Source: Gyrodactylus bullatarudis (Eukaryota; Platyhelminthes; Monogenea; Gyrodactylidea; Gyrodactylidae). Taken from it: 64,000 nucleotides of DNA. How positions within the stretch are numbered: position 1 is the first letter of the stretch; the number at the start of each line of letters is the position of its first letter. Where the stretch lies: the NCBI GenBank assembly GCA_012064415.1, contig SSNU01000289.1, forward strand, positions 124,001-188,000. The letters are read 5' to 3'. Below, piece after piece: positions 41,794 to 55,662 of the stretch. The notes under the pieces were generated by a model. The model saw only the letters and a list, made by a program, of their open reading frames with translations, searched no databases and had not been told where the DNA came from. The position numbers and the translations under genes are program-made.

Positions 41794-44700
41794 GTGAAAG
41801 GATTGGACTATTCATCATGTCAACAATAATTAGATCAGATATACATAATCAAGTCTATGGATTAAGAGTAATTTTCCAAATATTTTATTCAGAATTCGTT
41901 ACCAATTTGGGAAGATTTTGTTTCAAAGTCGAATAAGATGCAAATTTCTCTCAAGTTAGATTACACTTGCTAAACTATAGGAATTCAATTTTAACTATTT
42001 CATCATTTCTCGAATCATTTCAAAAAGTAGCAGATATTGCATATTCTTGTAATGGAGGAGTTAAAGAACTTGGATCTCACATGACCAAATTTCGGCTTAG
42101 ACAACGAGATCTTGAAAAAAGACTTAGAGAATTCGATGAGTAATGCAATATTTAAACGGTCTTCTTTTAGCCATCTTGGTGAGTCCTTGGCAAATCCTCT
42201 AGCTATAAGAATAGAAGAATGGAAGAGAAATTCTATTCAAATGGAAAAAGATTTCAATAAGGAGTCCAAGAGGATCAAAGAGGACCTCAAAAGATCTTCC
42301 ATTGAGGCAGATAAATGGCACAAGAGATTCCACAAGAGGGTAACTTGATACGAAAAAAATGATACAGAACAAAAAATATAAATTATTCTCAAAAATTAAT
42401 GTAGGAAGGATCTTTAAAGCCATTTGGAGAAACTCAGAACAATGGAAAAACACCGTTGAATTTTGCTGAACAAGACTTGCAAAGTAAAAGACGAGCACTT
42501 AATAATCTCGAACAAAACACTCAAAAACGAGTATTGGCTGAAGAGCGAAGACGTTTCACTGAATTGGTCACTTGCCTGAGACCTGTCCTTGTAGGTGTCC
42601 TTCACTTTTATGCTCCTTCCTAATGTTTCCTAATACAAATTTGAATATTTTAGAACTCCTACCTGAATATTTTCCAGGATTATGCTGTCTATGAGGAGTT
42701 AGTTCCACTTATTACAAGCTTCATTTCCGACCCAGAAATGATCTCTGACGAGCCAGTCAATGAAGATCAGACAAATTCACGAACTTCTTACGGAAATAAT
42801 AACACCGAGGATTGTATTTATAAAACTACCATTATTGACGGGCCTACTCTAAAGAATCAATATAGTGACTCATTGAGTCTTAGCTCCTCAACAAACTCCA
42901 ATTATGAAGTGAGTTTTTCCATCTATACATAACACTTTATCTTACTTTTTATTTGGGTTAGGAGTTTTGTAGAGTTCAAGTAACCACATTTTGGGCAAAA
43001 GTGTGTACATCTTTGAACGCTTAATGTATCTGAATAGGATCTGTAATTATATTTTGTGTACAACTTAAGGAATATGATTGGGATGAATAAACAAAAGTTT
43101 CCACCTTTATCAAGCATCCCCTCTCCTAGGTTTTTCTTCTTCATTTTGTACTGTAATGTCTTTAACTACTTTACCTAGTTTGGAGAGGTTGCCTATATAT
43201 GAAAATGAATTGCTTTTATCAAGAAATATGGCTTAATTTTATTGTAAAATTGATTAATAATTGAATAGAAAAAGACGTTGAATTATTCATGAAGAAATTG
43301 GCAAGATGTGGAATAGGGAACTACATAATTTTTTCAACAAATCGAGTCAATGCTTTAAATTTATAGAAAATAAAAAAGAGGAAAAAGTTTATGTTTTAAA
43401 TTTCAATTGAAAATGTCAAATTTTCTACTACGAAAAATAATGAATTTTGAATTATTGGACATCCTTTTAACTTTTTACTTCCAACTAATATTTATCCTAA
43501 CTTCAATTTATCCTAAAAAAATCTGGTAAATCTGGTAAGAATCTCAAGTATATAAATATGATGTGAAAAGTTATTCCTGAATTAAGCTTCAAACAAACAA
43601 AGAACCAGCCACAAAGTTCGATTATTACAGTTATCGACCCTGAAAGAAGTTTTAGTAAAGTTTAGACAAAAATTTTCATTGATGAATCAAATATTGTTGT
43701 ACTTTTCATTCATTAAAAGGCTACAACTTGATTGTAGATATTTTTCGTATTATCGATTCATAGAAATCATCTCAACTTTAACTAAACAAAATTCTTCAAA
43801 ATTAAATGAATAAAATTTGCACTAAACCATTCACGGTTGAACGATGTAAGAAGAAATTCTTGAAAAGAAGTAGCTACTGATTTTACAGGTGAAAAAAATA
43901 TTAAAACGTAAATTGGGAAAAGTTTTTGGAAATGTCATTGGTTTCGGAGACAAGTTTTTGAATTTTTGATTCGATAGTTTTCGAGTTTTATTCTTAAATT
44001 GGTTTAACACTACATAAGAATTTTTTTTTCTCAAAATCCAACCTTTAGTTTAGGAGATATTTTCCCCAAAAATGACCATTTCTAGACCCAGGAAATGGCA
44101 AACTATTTTCCTCTCAAGACATGACTTTTAATCCCATTTTCGAATTCTATAGGTTTGGTTCTTTTCTTTCATCTCATAAATAACGTTTCGAAATCGATTC
44201 GTTTTTAAATTTTTATAACTTCTCAACAAATGAATTTAGCTTGATAAGCCATGGTTCATTCCAGAGAATATTAGTTCTTCTTTCAGAAAAGTAGTTACTA
44301 AACTATTTTAAGATTTTTCAAAAAAGAATCATGACTTGAGAAAATTATCTGTGCCTTAAGGGCTTGAAAGGTTAAGAAAATTCAAGTCTAAAAATGTCTT
44401 TTTCACTTCAAGAATCTTTACCTTATTTTTGAATTTGTTTTCTATCGCATGTCTAGAAAAGTTATCTCCTTCGCACAGTAGCAGTTGACTGAATAGTTGT
44501 AAATATAATCAGAGTGCGTAGCATTATTAACACACTGAAGCAAATTCATGTTTCTATCAAATTAAAGATAAACGCTTTTGTTCGTGTCTAAAAGAGATTT
44601 TATCAGGAACAATTTTACTCTGTATCCTTTGTTTCCATTGTAAAAAATCGCTTGCGAAATCAAGATGAGATGTAAAGGGATTCTCTTGCTTGGGTTAACT

Positions 44701-47700
44701 TAACCCTTACGGACCTATGTAACTCTATTAGTTTGGCAGATTTCTGGATCAATTCAAGTTTAAATTAAAGCCCACAATGGCCAAATAATTCAATAAACTT
44801 ATATCTAAATTTGGGTCTTATGAAAATTGTAATGAGAATTGACTAATCTTACAAATTTCACAATACAGTATTTTCCCTTGGAAGATGCGTAGCTTTTAGA
44901 TTCCCATAGTATTATTCATCAATGGTAAATTTATCTAGAGAAGTATATATTTTGTCAATCTTTGATCTTAACTGAGCGTTTTATCGCCATTAAGTATACG
45001 TGAATATTTAAGTAAAATAAAATATTGGAAAAAATCCAAAAAATGCCAGATTTGAATTTTTTTTGAAATCCACAGAAATTTTTTTAAGAGGAAATTCAAT
45101 AAACGGCATTATTTCTGAATTAATTATTTTTCAACACGAGAGAAAATATTTTGAATAATAAATGAATTCAAAAAATATCCATTTTCCTGACGATCCGCAG
45201 AAGAATATTCAGTGTTTTGTGAAAATAGTAAATAGTTTCATGTTCACATCAGAATTCGGGTCCAAATTGAGATTTTTCGTTCTTCCAAATTAAGGAAAAG
45301 TGTTTTGAAAAATGTCGAAAATAAATTTTGAAACTTTTCAGTTTACTTTTCGAATTATTGAAATGCAAAAATTTGATTTAGCGCCACAAATTCTTTCTTA
45401 GAAATGGCCGATCATAATTTGAATTTGTTTTAAAAAGTATGGTGCGAAATCAAAATATTCTAAAATATGAAAGAGGAAATCAAAACGGATCTCATCTCAC
45501 ACTTCTCACAATTTTCCTTATTTTGAGTGTTTTGAGAAAAATAAATTTTTTCCATGCTATAACAAAGATTCAGACAGGAAAGAGAGTTTTTTATGCCTTT
45601 GGAATATAAAATTCATCTCAACAAAAGGAAACAATTTTTGATCAAGTCTCTGAAACTGATCGGTTCTATAGCTCGAGTTTGAGTTGAATTGACTTTATTT
45701 CCTCCAGTGAAGTTGCAAAAATGACTTAGTTCATGATAGAATTGTCTTGAGACCTATAAAATTTCTCTCAAATAAAACAACGGGTAAAAAACGTTTTTTA
45801 TTTGAAAATTTCCATAATTTTGTTTATCTTATTACAGAAGCTTGGAGCTAAATTTCAACTGGATCATGTTAAAATACTTGAAAATTAATCTCATTTGTAG
45901 ATACCTTCCTTTTTTCGGGTTTCTTCGATTACAGATTAATTAGAAAATAAATTTATTTTCCTCTTACTGAAAACACAATGTTCACTAGATATCCCTTTTT
46001 GATCACCAAGTCTATGCTCAAAAAGTTTACTACTGAATGATTTATTACCATCTCTACTATAGGAAGTAGTAAGTACTGTATTGAGGATGATTCATTCAAG
46101 ATAACAGAATTGAGATATCCTAACTCAGAGAGCTATGATTATTATTCTGGGTTGTTATGACAATATGTGTGTATTTTATCATTGTATTATCAGTTTTATT
46201 GATCACTTGAGTCAGAGATGAAATAAAAACTTTATCATCATCAATGAAGAATAAGTGATGAAATCTTCAAATGGTACTTGATCCTTTTTCTAAAGTTACT
46301 CAAAATTAGGTTGCAAGAAAAGTAATGGGAATAATCATGGATTTCGGCAGTTTTTCGATGTTATCTGGTTGAAATTCTTCAGGTTTCGAGCTAAAATCGT
46401 CTTCATTTCTAATTTTGACCTCTTTTTTGATTTGGAATGTTGTAACGGCCTGAAAAGGTGTTTATTAGACGGAGCAACATTCGGACTATACGTTGGATGG
46501 TCAATGAGATCAAAGTTTTCTTCTTCAAAATTCAGTTTTACGTCTTATCTCCAAAAAGAGAATTGAGTTTTTTGAACAAAACTCGTGTGCATTAAGCAAT
46601 CGAAAATCTTTGGTATCGAAACACTCAGCTATGTTCATGCTTCTCATAACAAAAACCGAAAATAAGCTCTTAGATGATCTTAGTTATACGAAAAACCCAA
46701 AGGAAATTAAATAATTCATTCTTTAAGGCAATCAACTCTTGAGTCTAGTAGACATTCCCTTTGATCTCTAACATTGGACATGCAATGGTTTTGAAAACAA
46801 AACAAAAATAGTAAACAATCCTTAGATTACCTTTCATCTCATAAATAGTAGATTAGAAATTATAATTGAATCCGCTATTTTCTCCAACTAAACTTGCATC
46901 AATCAGTTAAAGTAATAATTATATTTACCACTACTATAATGAAAATAGAACTATATTTTCATTGAAAAATTCTCATTTTCAGAATGAATTCTTATTGGAG
47001 GAGGAAGAGTAAATTTTAATTGGTCGATAGTACTTTTCAACGAAGATGGAGCAGAAAATTCCATTACTCTTCATTACTGTGTTATTGAAATAAACTTTAG
47101 ATAGCGTTAATCCTATTCTTGATTAGTCGATGAATAGAGACAGTTTCTGGTTTGTGGCTTTCTTTTTGAGCCAATTATGAGAAATACTTACAGAAATAGG
47201 TTTGTTAAATCTTTGATTTTTGTCATTAAACCCTGATTGAGTTCAACCTCTTCTTAATGAATTCTTTATCAATACACTCATGTATGTTGATATATTAATT
47301 TATTACCCTCATCCATTTCGACAATGACTCACGTCATTCTCCTCAAGAGCTTTTTTGAACTCATCATTCTTCAAATAAATCAATAGATTTTTAAAGCATG
47401 CCTTTTGTGTTCTAGAGTATCATCTCTTGGATCACTATGCGAAAGGAAAGTAAAATTAATTAGATCATAATTTTATTAAGAAAACCAACGACTTGCTCAA
47501 AATAACTTGTGATAAAATTCACACTGCCCAAAGCGATTTCCAAGTTTCTATGAATATATATTCAGATAACTCTGTCTCTATAATCAACAGATATATCTTT
47601 AGATGCTTCTGTATCAGGACTACACTAATCTGATTAGTCTAAAGAATAAATTCTCATGTTTATTCACGAAAAAGCTTCTCAAATAAGTCTTGATACGCGT

Positions 47701-50354
47701 AACATGATTTTTCTTTTACTATCTTGATCTCTTGATTATCTATTTGATTCATTTTAACAAATGAAGAAGAGTCATAAAATTTTTTTCAATGATTTAAAAC
47801 AAATTCATTCATTCTAGATGAAAATTAATGGTCATTATGTGAGCTTGGGAAACTATGGGACCCATGCATCGTCAGGAATTCAGTCCGGGAGTCCGTCCAG
47901 CTCAAATAGTCTCAATGTTTACAGTTCAACTGTTGCCATGGGCTATTCTCCAACTCAAAATATTTCCCAATCAATGCAAAATTCTACCCTTCAAAGTATG
48001 AAACAACTAGATGGATCTCAGTCCCCTCTAAATCAAGCTACCTGCTATGATGAACCGGTTCCAATTAAAAAGATTCTACAAAAGAATTCACCAAACTCAG
48101 AGAACATTGATATCTGTTAGTAAACCTTTCAATAATTACTTTTTAAATTTGAATAATTAAACTGTCGAACTTTATCAAGAATATCTTAATTTTATTCTGA
48201 ACTCATAAGGAAGTTAGTAATAAACGATGTATTTCGCCGGGTATCTTCAGACATTTAAATGTCTATGTTTGGAATTAAAGCTTAAAATATACCTCATGAC
48301 CATACTTATTAGAGATGGTTTCATAAGAATGAAGCTATTTGATATAAAATCATGATAATTGAAAAATTCAAATTGTTTGAGTTCCCACAATATTGATTCA
48401 TTTTATTTTGCTTAATAGGGATAAGTGCTTGAGTCTTTTCTCGAATTCGATGCGGAGAAGTAAAACTGCAACACTTAAACCACTGGATCAACTCACCATG
48501 TCTATCATATTACCTTGACTTGCTAGATGTATAATTTCTCTTTGGTAAAAGGTTGTCATTTGGCTGACGTCAATTCAATAAAAATTTAACATTTTTATCA
48601 AAAATTAACCACACGACCTTCAAGTCTTAACCCTCTCGGTCCCATGGCCAAAATCTAATGATTGCTCAAATTTTTTGCTTATAATCCTACTAGTTAGACC
48701 CTTGTGATCAAGGTTTGTTTCTATAATTTTTTTGACAGATGACTTCTTCATGCACTTTTTGTTGAGGTCGTATTCGTCCGATCGGGACTTGAAAGGTTAG
48801 AAAAAATCTTAATCTACTTGTAAGCGACAAAAATGTTAAGCATATATTATTTATTATTTATCATGAAAAATTTGAAAACAATTATAATTATTAGAAGAAT
48901 TAATACTCAAGGATTTTTTACAATGTGCTCATAAAAGAAATTTTGATATTTTTAATTAATCCAAGTAAACTTGATCTCCATGGCTACTAAATAAGACAGA
49001 TTTCATTCTAAAATAGATTATTTACACCTTGTGAAATTTTTATTGAATCGTTATAGATAGCCTAAATTATTATTTTGTTCAGCTATACTTAGAATTTAAA
49101 AAATGGAAGTAACTAAGAGGAAATTCTTATTCTATCCAAATAAAACTCAACTTGAGATTATTTCCTCTATTGATTTATGTCCCAAGGTGCTTTTATGTGT
49201 GTGTATTTTGGAAATGTTATCTCCTCCCCCAAATGTTGGAATTACCCATGATTTATTTGCCTTTCTTGTCCGTTTTATGTGATCAGCAGAGAGAAAAAGA
49301 GATTGATGGTGTATTAGGAAGAAATGCAAGAAAACTTGGGAATATTATATTATTTATTATTTTATACCATAATTATGGTTCTGAGAAGGGTTTTAAAACA
49401 TTGGTTTTAAACTGAGTCACCAGAGTCATGTTGAATAGAAAGTAAATAGCGAAATTCAACAATTAGGTTAACATTTTGTAATAAAGAAAATCTAAGCATT
49501 TTATTCATACTAAAGTCTAAATCTTGAAATAGCCCAAAAACCTCTTTGACTATAGTTGAAAAGAGGTTTGGGAATAAAAAACTTGTATTGTTTCAGTTCC
49601 ATGTGGAAATAAAACAAAAATGTAGTCCTAGTTTGGATATTGCAAAAGCAAATTAGTCTTGAAAGAGGATAAATCTGGCTATTTTTCGGTTAGGTATATA
49701 AACATCAAAGGCATAATAACGATGAGAGGATGTTTCTGCCTGGCTCCAAATTGGTTTAATCTTCATCCAAATAAAGTTTTACTTTCATACAGTAATTCAT
49801 AGTACACCTCTGTATTTGAAGTTGCCTTTAAAATGTACCAAAAGTATATAAACCATCTTATTATAAATTTGAATATACAACTTATTTCCTTACATGTGAT
49901 TACTTGTGTAACTAGGATCGGGTAACTTTTATTTTAAAAACTTTGAACCAAATTAGGGAAATTAGACTGAGTTTACTTATTCTTTTCAAATTGATTAGAA
50001 ATTTCATATACAGTGTATTCTACACCTAGGTAATAAGGGTTAAATCAACTAAGAAGGTTTCATGGCCATTTTCTTTTTCAGCTAATAAAACTCAACAACT
50101 TGAAGATGTTTATGCCACCGATATGGACTTGTTAGATGGATTTACTCAAAAGAAGGAACCTACTTATTCTGCGCAGAGAAATTTTGCCAGAAGACGATCC
50201 TCTGATGAGTTGTCATCGGAGAATGGAATTATTAACCCAGAGGAACTTGAGGCTGAAAATAATAATGGAACTACTGATGATACTGAAGGGGAATCAACCG
50301 AAGATGACCTTGATGAAGTCAAAAGATCCAATAAAAATCAGATCAGCTCAAATG
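41794..50354 (+). CDS. MTSS1-like: MTSS/MIM-type I-BAR (IMD) protein, both ends incomplete
   Basis: Membrane-bending, actin-regulating scaffold. Exons: 41794-41867, 41893-41954, 41981-42139, 42171-42339, 42405-42590, 42678-42908, 47818-48115, 50082-50354; phases agree throughout. The protein follows the vertebrate MTSS1 IMD in order: LPIWEDFVSKSNKMQISL, ESFQKVADIAYSCNGGVKEL, RLRQRDLEKRLREFD, LANPLAIRIEEWKR, QDLQSKRRAL, LAEERRRF and LRPVL, i.e. the PVWEDF, FQKVADMA, INPLQEQMEEWKK, EERGRF and LRPV landmarks. Later exons are Ser/Asn-rich and end in an acidic stretch (DDTEGESTEDDLDEV). The first three introns are 25, 26 and 31 nt, the next two 65 and 87 nt, then 4.9 and 2.0 kb. A donor at 41853 (40-nt first intron) and an acceptor giving 42654 (nine extra codons) are alternatives. 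The start codon is not settled (ATG at 41817 or an unseen upstream exon), and the WH2 end is not found. Confidence 0.88.
42909..47817 (+). other. Large intron of the I-BAR gene
   Basis: A 4.9-kb intron by the exon joins on either side. It carries a mariner fragment (46320-46570, minus). The segment 43425-43505 resembles 58725-58815 (AATTTTGAATTATTGGACA), so it is another dispersed repeat. Open frames here have no motif. I see no RNA gene. Confidence 0.55.
46320..46570 (-). pseudogene. mariner transposase, C-terminal fragment
   Basis: On the minus strand: ENFDLIDHPTYSPNVAPSNK followed by HLFRPLQHSKSKKRSK. It matches the mariner signature (HPPYSPDLAPSDYHLFRSLQH). The third catalytic Asp (APSD) is Asn here. 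The frame upstream is broken by stops, so this is a dead fragment of the DD34D family in the I-BAR intron. Confidence 0.6.
48116..50081 (+). other. Second large intron of the I-BAR gene
   Basis: A 1966-nt intron with a family-C repeat near its start (48200-48260) and otherwise AT-rich sequence without recognised features. Confidence 0.55.
48200..48260. repeat. Family C repeat, short copy
   Basis: ACTCATAAGGAAG, then TGTATTTCGCCGGGTATCTT and CAGACATTTAAAT, matching 1083-1180 with the right arm of the hairpin lost. Confidence 0.55.
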
Positions 50355-53300
50355 GTGAGTAGTTTATAAACCAAAATTAGAATTCATTCTTTTAATTTGC
50401 GAAAAGTTGGCGATTTTTGAATTTTTTAAATTCGAAATTAGACGTGTAAGGTATTTGATATTGCTGGAGAAAAACCACATGTGAATAATTATTCTTAGAA
50501 GAGACTGCAAGTTGAAAATGTGAATGTCTAAAATACGAAAAAGATTGAAGGATGTAAAGTTGATATCAAGTTGAGAATCTATGATCGAAAATTCGAATAT
50601 GAAATTCAGATCATGCAGCCTACTTATCATATGAAGAAAAATAAATAAAGAAGTTTTCCGTATTCTGATAATCTGTTGTTCTTTCTTAACAATAACATGG
50701 CTTCCAGTCACCAATCTACAAATATATATTTTAGAGTAGGTAAAATTTATCAACCTTTCCCAGCCTTAATCTCATTTTGAGGATAATTATCGAAAACTAA
50801 GCATTTTTTCCTATAAGACCATATTTTATCGAGTTTGTTCTCAGATGCGAAATCTCGATTGAAGATGAAAAATTTTTTAACACTGTTAATACAACGTTTC
50901 TACTGTATTTTTGAATAGATTTTGCAACTCTTTGAATAAAAATATAGTGGTAAAAATTGAGTCTTTTATCCACATGTTGAAACAAATTCCTAGGAAATTA
51001 AGAAATTTTTATTTATTTTCAAAGATGTGTTTTTCTCGGTTAAACATCAATTTTTTTATTAAATCTTCATATCAACGAACTTTACTAGGGCCTAGTAAAT
51101 ATAGTTATAAAATAATTTTCAGATGACATCCTTCATGAACACCTATAAAAGAGAGTTAATCAGATCTATTAACTACGGATCAGAATCTCCTGACTGTTAT
51201 TAGAAAATACTTAAGACCAAAGTAAATCTTATTCAAAATTTATTTTATGGCAAGTTCTCCTGCATTGATACTCTGACTTCATCACTCTGAATAGACACAT
51301 TTCAATTTTTCCTGTCTGGGGATGATGTACTCTCTCCCTTTTGTCAATCATCACTGAGGAATATTTCTAATCTCATTTCTAGTCTTACTCAATTGTATCT
51401 CGTATCCAGGCAAGATGAAAAATAATCCCGAAATTAATCTCGAGATTTTTATTCATTATTCTCTCGAAAAAGTGAAAATAAGGCAAATCTCGAACTGAAT
51501 TTGACAATTTATGATTTCTGAATCTACTGGCGCCTTTACAAATTAGGGGGACCAAAGATCATATCAAATTGACGTGTTGAATTGATTTTCGAACGTATTT
51601 TAAAATTTACGTGAATATTTCTATCGTAAAAAAATCTTCGGAAAATTTTGATACCATGATGAAAAAAATAGATAAAAATCATATATATGTATAAATCAAA
51701 TGTATTTCCAAATCCATTGAGAAAAGCTGTATAAATCCACTAATTCATCATCAATAGCTTTGTCTTTTAAAAAATTTTGCTTACTAATTCACTGATCTGT
51801 TCCTGGTGCATGGTCCTTGATTGGACTCCTCAGTATGTCAGAACCTGGGATTTAAACCCGAGACGTTTGCCATCAGTTTAAATTTTTAACACTTTAGTCC
51901 ATGTCTATATGCTAGTCAGCATATTTATAAGTCCTCTGGCATATTTCCCAAGTTTTCCAATATAAATGTAGCATACTAGACTCGTTAGATCGACAACCCA
52001 TTTTGAAAATTTGAAATTAAAGAAATCTACCCCCAAAATCTATTGATATTCTAAAAACTCATTTCTACCCTTCTAAAATCCTATGCCCCAATGATCCAAA
52101 GTTTATTTCTTTTTGCTCAAAGACTAAAAACGTTTTAGTTCAAAATTTTAACGATTTCGAAGATTTAAAGCAATCAAATGCCAATATTTTGAATCATCAT
52201 TAGACGAAATTGGCCATAGAAATTGAGAGAAACTCAAGAAGAAGTTAAACTTTTCAATTTTGGATCATTTACTTTCGTGATAATCGAAAAATTCAAATAG
52301 TTCGATATCCAAAAATAATATCTAAAAAATAAACCCTTCCTTTGACTCTGATTGGTTGTCTGGTATATTCATTTGGAAATTGATTTCTTTATTAACTGAA
52401 AATTAAAACTTCAGAAATAAATGAATTGAGTTTGATCTTATCCTGGCACTGTAGGAAAGATTCATTCATTTATCAAATGTCCCACGAGAATTGTGTTTCT
52501 TGTTCATTTATGTTGTCATGGGAATAAGATACTTCGAGGAAAATCTAATTAATTAGTTATTTCCGTAAAGATTTCTGCAGAATCTATCTATAATCTAAAT
52601 GTTTTATCGCGAATAAATTGATTCAAAATATTTTTGCATGGGGTTTATCTTGAAAACACAATTTTTAAATCCGCGCCAAAAATTTAAATGAAATCTTATA
52701 TCATAGGTAAAGATGAGTAATTTTTTGAACTTCTTCCAGACGTTTCGGTAATTAGATAGACAAGTCCCTTCTTTTCAGTGGATGAGACGTTTGTAAACCT
52801 GAATTCTCTTCAATTTTATCTAGAAATCTTGATAATATTCCTATTGGCTGTTAGCTTCATATGAACTTTTCTCCAATTAATAAATATTATGCAGTCCATT
52901 GCTTGCCTCGAATTGATTTAATCTCTTCACACATTTCCCATCATGGCTTAATTTACATCTAGAATAACCTGTTGAGATAGACTAAACAAATAAAAATATT
53001 CAATTCCATAGACTTGCTTGGACTTCTACAGAGTCAATCTAAAGAAGGGTTTTTCCACTTCCTTTCTGACTAGAATTGATGAAAATTAAATTTTACCTGG
53101 TGTACTTTTTGTCTTATACGCATGAGATAATTGCTAGAAATGTTACAGTCAGCAGTAGAAGTAGGGGCTAGAGAGAAAAATGAACATTTAGGCTAAGAAA
53201 ATAACCAGTGTAAACAAAATTCCTAAAGGCAAATGGAATGAAAAAAGTATACTTCCCACCATCATCATCAACAAAAACAATGACTATAAAAGAGACGCTG

Positions 53301-55219
53301 TTCATTTTAGCCTCATGTTTTTCCTCCTTCCATAACAAAATACAGAATGTAGGATGAAAGTTACTTTGAATTTAGTCACATTTTGGCTTTCCCTATTCTA
53401 CGTCGTACACTCGAGTGATTTTTCATTTCAAATCAAGATGAATGAAAGGATTGTCCTTCCCATCTGAGAATATCCCCAATATCCCCTCTACTCTTCATTT
53501 TGACACATGAAAGAGTCTTTGATTTCTTGTATTTCATACGTTTCCATGATTCCCCCTCTATTATACTCAATCTTGACTCTTGTTTTTGGAAATTATTCAG
53601 TTGAAAGACAGAAATAGGTCAGAGGAAAATTGTTTGTTTTAGTCTTCTAAGAGAGTTTGGTACCGAGTAAAAACTAGGTGTTAGAGGAATGCTCAAATCC
53701 TTAACTGTATACGCAAACATTTTTCCGTACTGAATTTCAGCCATGGTACATTTTTGTACTATTTTTTAAATTAAATTTCAGAATATTTTTAAATTGATCG
53801 AAAAATAAAGCTCCATGTGTTAGGGATTTAAGTTGGAAATATTTTTTGATTCTGACCCTCAAACAGTAAAAATGGTTAGATCTTTTTGTCTAAGGATCAT
53901 ATTTTGTTAAAACCATAAACTCCCTACTAAATAAATGAAAATAATACACCCAAAGTAATCTCAACCAAGGGGTGGGGTTAGGGCTGAAAGGGACTAAGTT
54001 TCCTGAGCTCACTTCACGCAAGCTTATTTCTCTCAATAGATTCAAGAGACTGAATTGGAAAGAATAATAATGTAATTGTCTATGAAATTTAATCTGTAGA
54101 CAATGATCAATCTCTTATGTGAGATACTTTTCCTTATTATAAATTATTGATTAGGACTCTTTGTTATCTGATCAGAATTAATTTCCATCTCATTTATTAG
54201 TTTATCATTTCAAATGTTGAAGCTTAGCAACAAAACACTATTAAGCAATTATGATGATTTTGTCCAGAAATATTACTTACCTGTACTACACTAAGCAAAG
54301 GTCAATCATAATTTTTTTGATGTGGATTGATAACAGTGAGTAATAAAGAGAAGCAATTCATCAAGATTCTCCTACTTTCGACAATTCATTGATTCCCTTT
54401 AGAATTGTATATTGTTTCCAGATTTACTACTCAAATTTTCACCTATTATAGGTAGATGATATGAATTCAAATACGAGAAATGATGTACTATTATGTCGTA
54501 TATTTCTATCAATGAATTTCATTCAGTAAAAATACAAGCATCAATGAATGAATTAATTAGCTACCTATCATATGATTGGTTGAAAAGAGTTTTTAAAATT
54601 TAATTTGAAAATTCCAACAAGCCTAATACGTACCTTAGATAATATCAATTATGATTATAATATAAGTCTCGTAAAAGTACCAACTTTAGAAATGAATTTC
54701 ATCATCTTGAGATGAAGAACCATAATTCTTAAGAAGAAGTATATACATTCATATCTTAATTTTGAACATTCATATCTGTTTAGAATTGGAAAAAAATAAA
54801 AGCATTGTTGAACTTTTATGGAGCCCTGATAAGCTAGAAATATTTACGTAAAAGTTAATCGAATTTGTTAAAATGAGAGAGAAATGAGTAAATTTTATCG
54901 ATTTCGATTGCTGTTGGCAATTTCATTGACCTGGATACTAGTTTTTCAAAATTTCATCTGAGATAGAAAAGAGATGAAAATTTAATGGAAAATTCAGAAT
55001 TTAATTCAGCATAGTTAGCCATTCTATGATCCATCTCCTCGAGCAATAGCGATTTGGGAATTCTGATTTAAAATTACATAAGAGTTGGAATATTTTGAAA
55101 ATTCTAAATTACAACTATCGCCGACATAACTTGGGAATCTTTAAATATTCATGATTTTAGTGATTACTTGAAAATTCATTGAAAAATAACAAAGTATAAC
55201 AAAATTTTCAAATATGAAA

Positions 55220-55662
55220 GAGAACTTTGAGGTTGATTTTTTACCAGATAATCTCATGACAGAGGTGTGGTAAATACAGCTCAATTGATGCGGACTGTCT
55301 AAAACTACATCTAATTGCGAGTTTACTTGTTTTACAAAAGAATTCAATATTTTTCTCCGGAAAGTCAGGAAAAAATTTACTTCGCCTGTATTTAACTGCT
55401 TCAAATCTTTGAAATCGATGAAAATTTGGAGGTTTAAAAGTTGAAAAAGTAGAAATTTGGTGCATTTTCGATCTTCGAAGAATGGCCTAATTTTGGTCAG
55501 ATTGAATTTTTTCAGAAATTTTTTTTTAATTTCCACCATTTATTGGCTCATTTTGTTAAGGAATTCGAAAAATAAATTTTTTCCTGATTTTCCAGAGAAA
55601 AATTTCAAGTTTTTTTGTAAAAACAATAAATTCTCATCTTCATGCCAATTAGGTTTATTTTG
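55220..55662. repeat. Family B repeat, partly palindromic
   Basis: Ends AATTCTCATCTTCATGCCAA. The segment CTCCGGAAAGTCAGGAAAAA (about 55356) pairs with TTTTTTCCTGATTTTCCAGAG (about 55578), so the two sides are partly inverted. Overlapping open frames on both strands arise from this structure and are not genes. Confidence 0.55.

Noticed and set aside
46369..46566. Plus-strand 65-codon frame
   Set aside because: Antisense to the mariner fragment.
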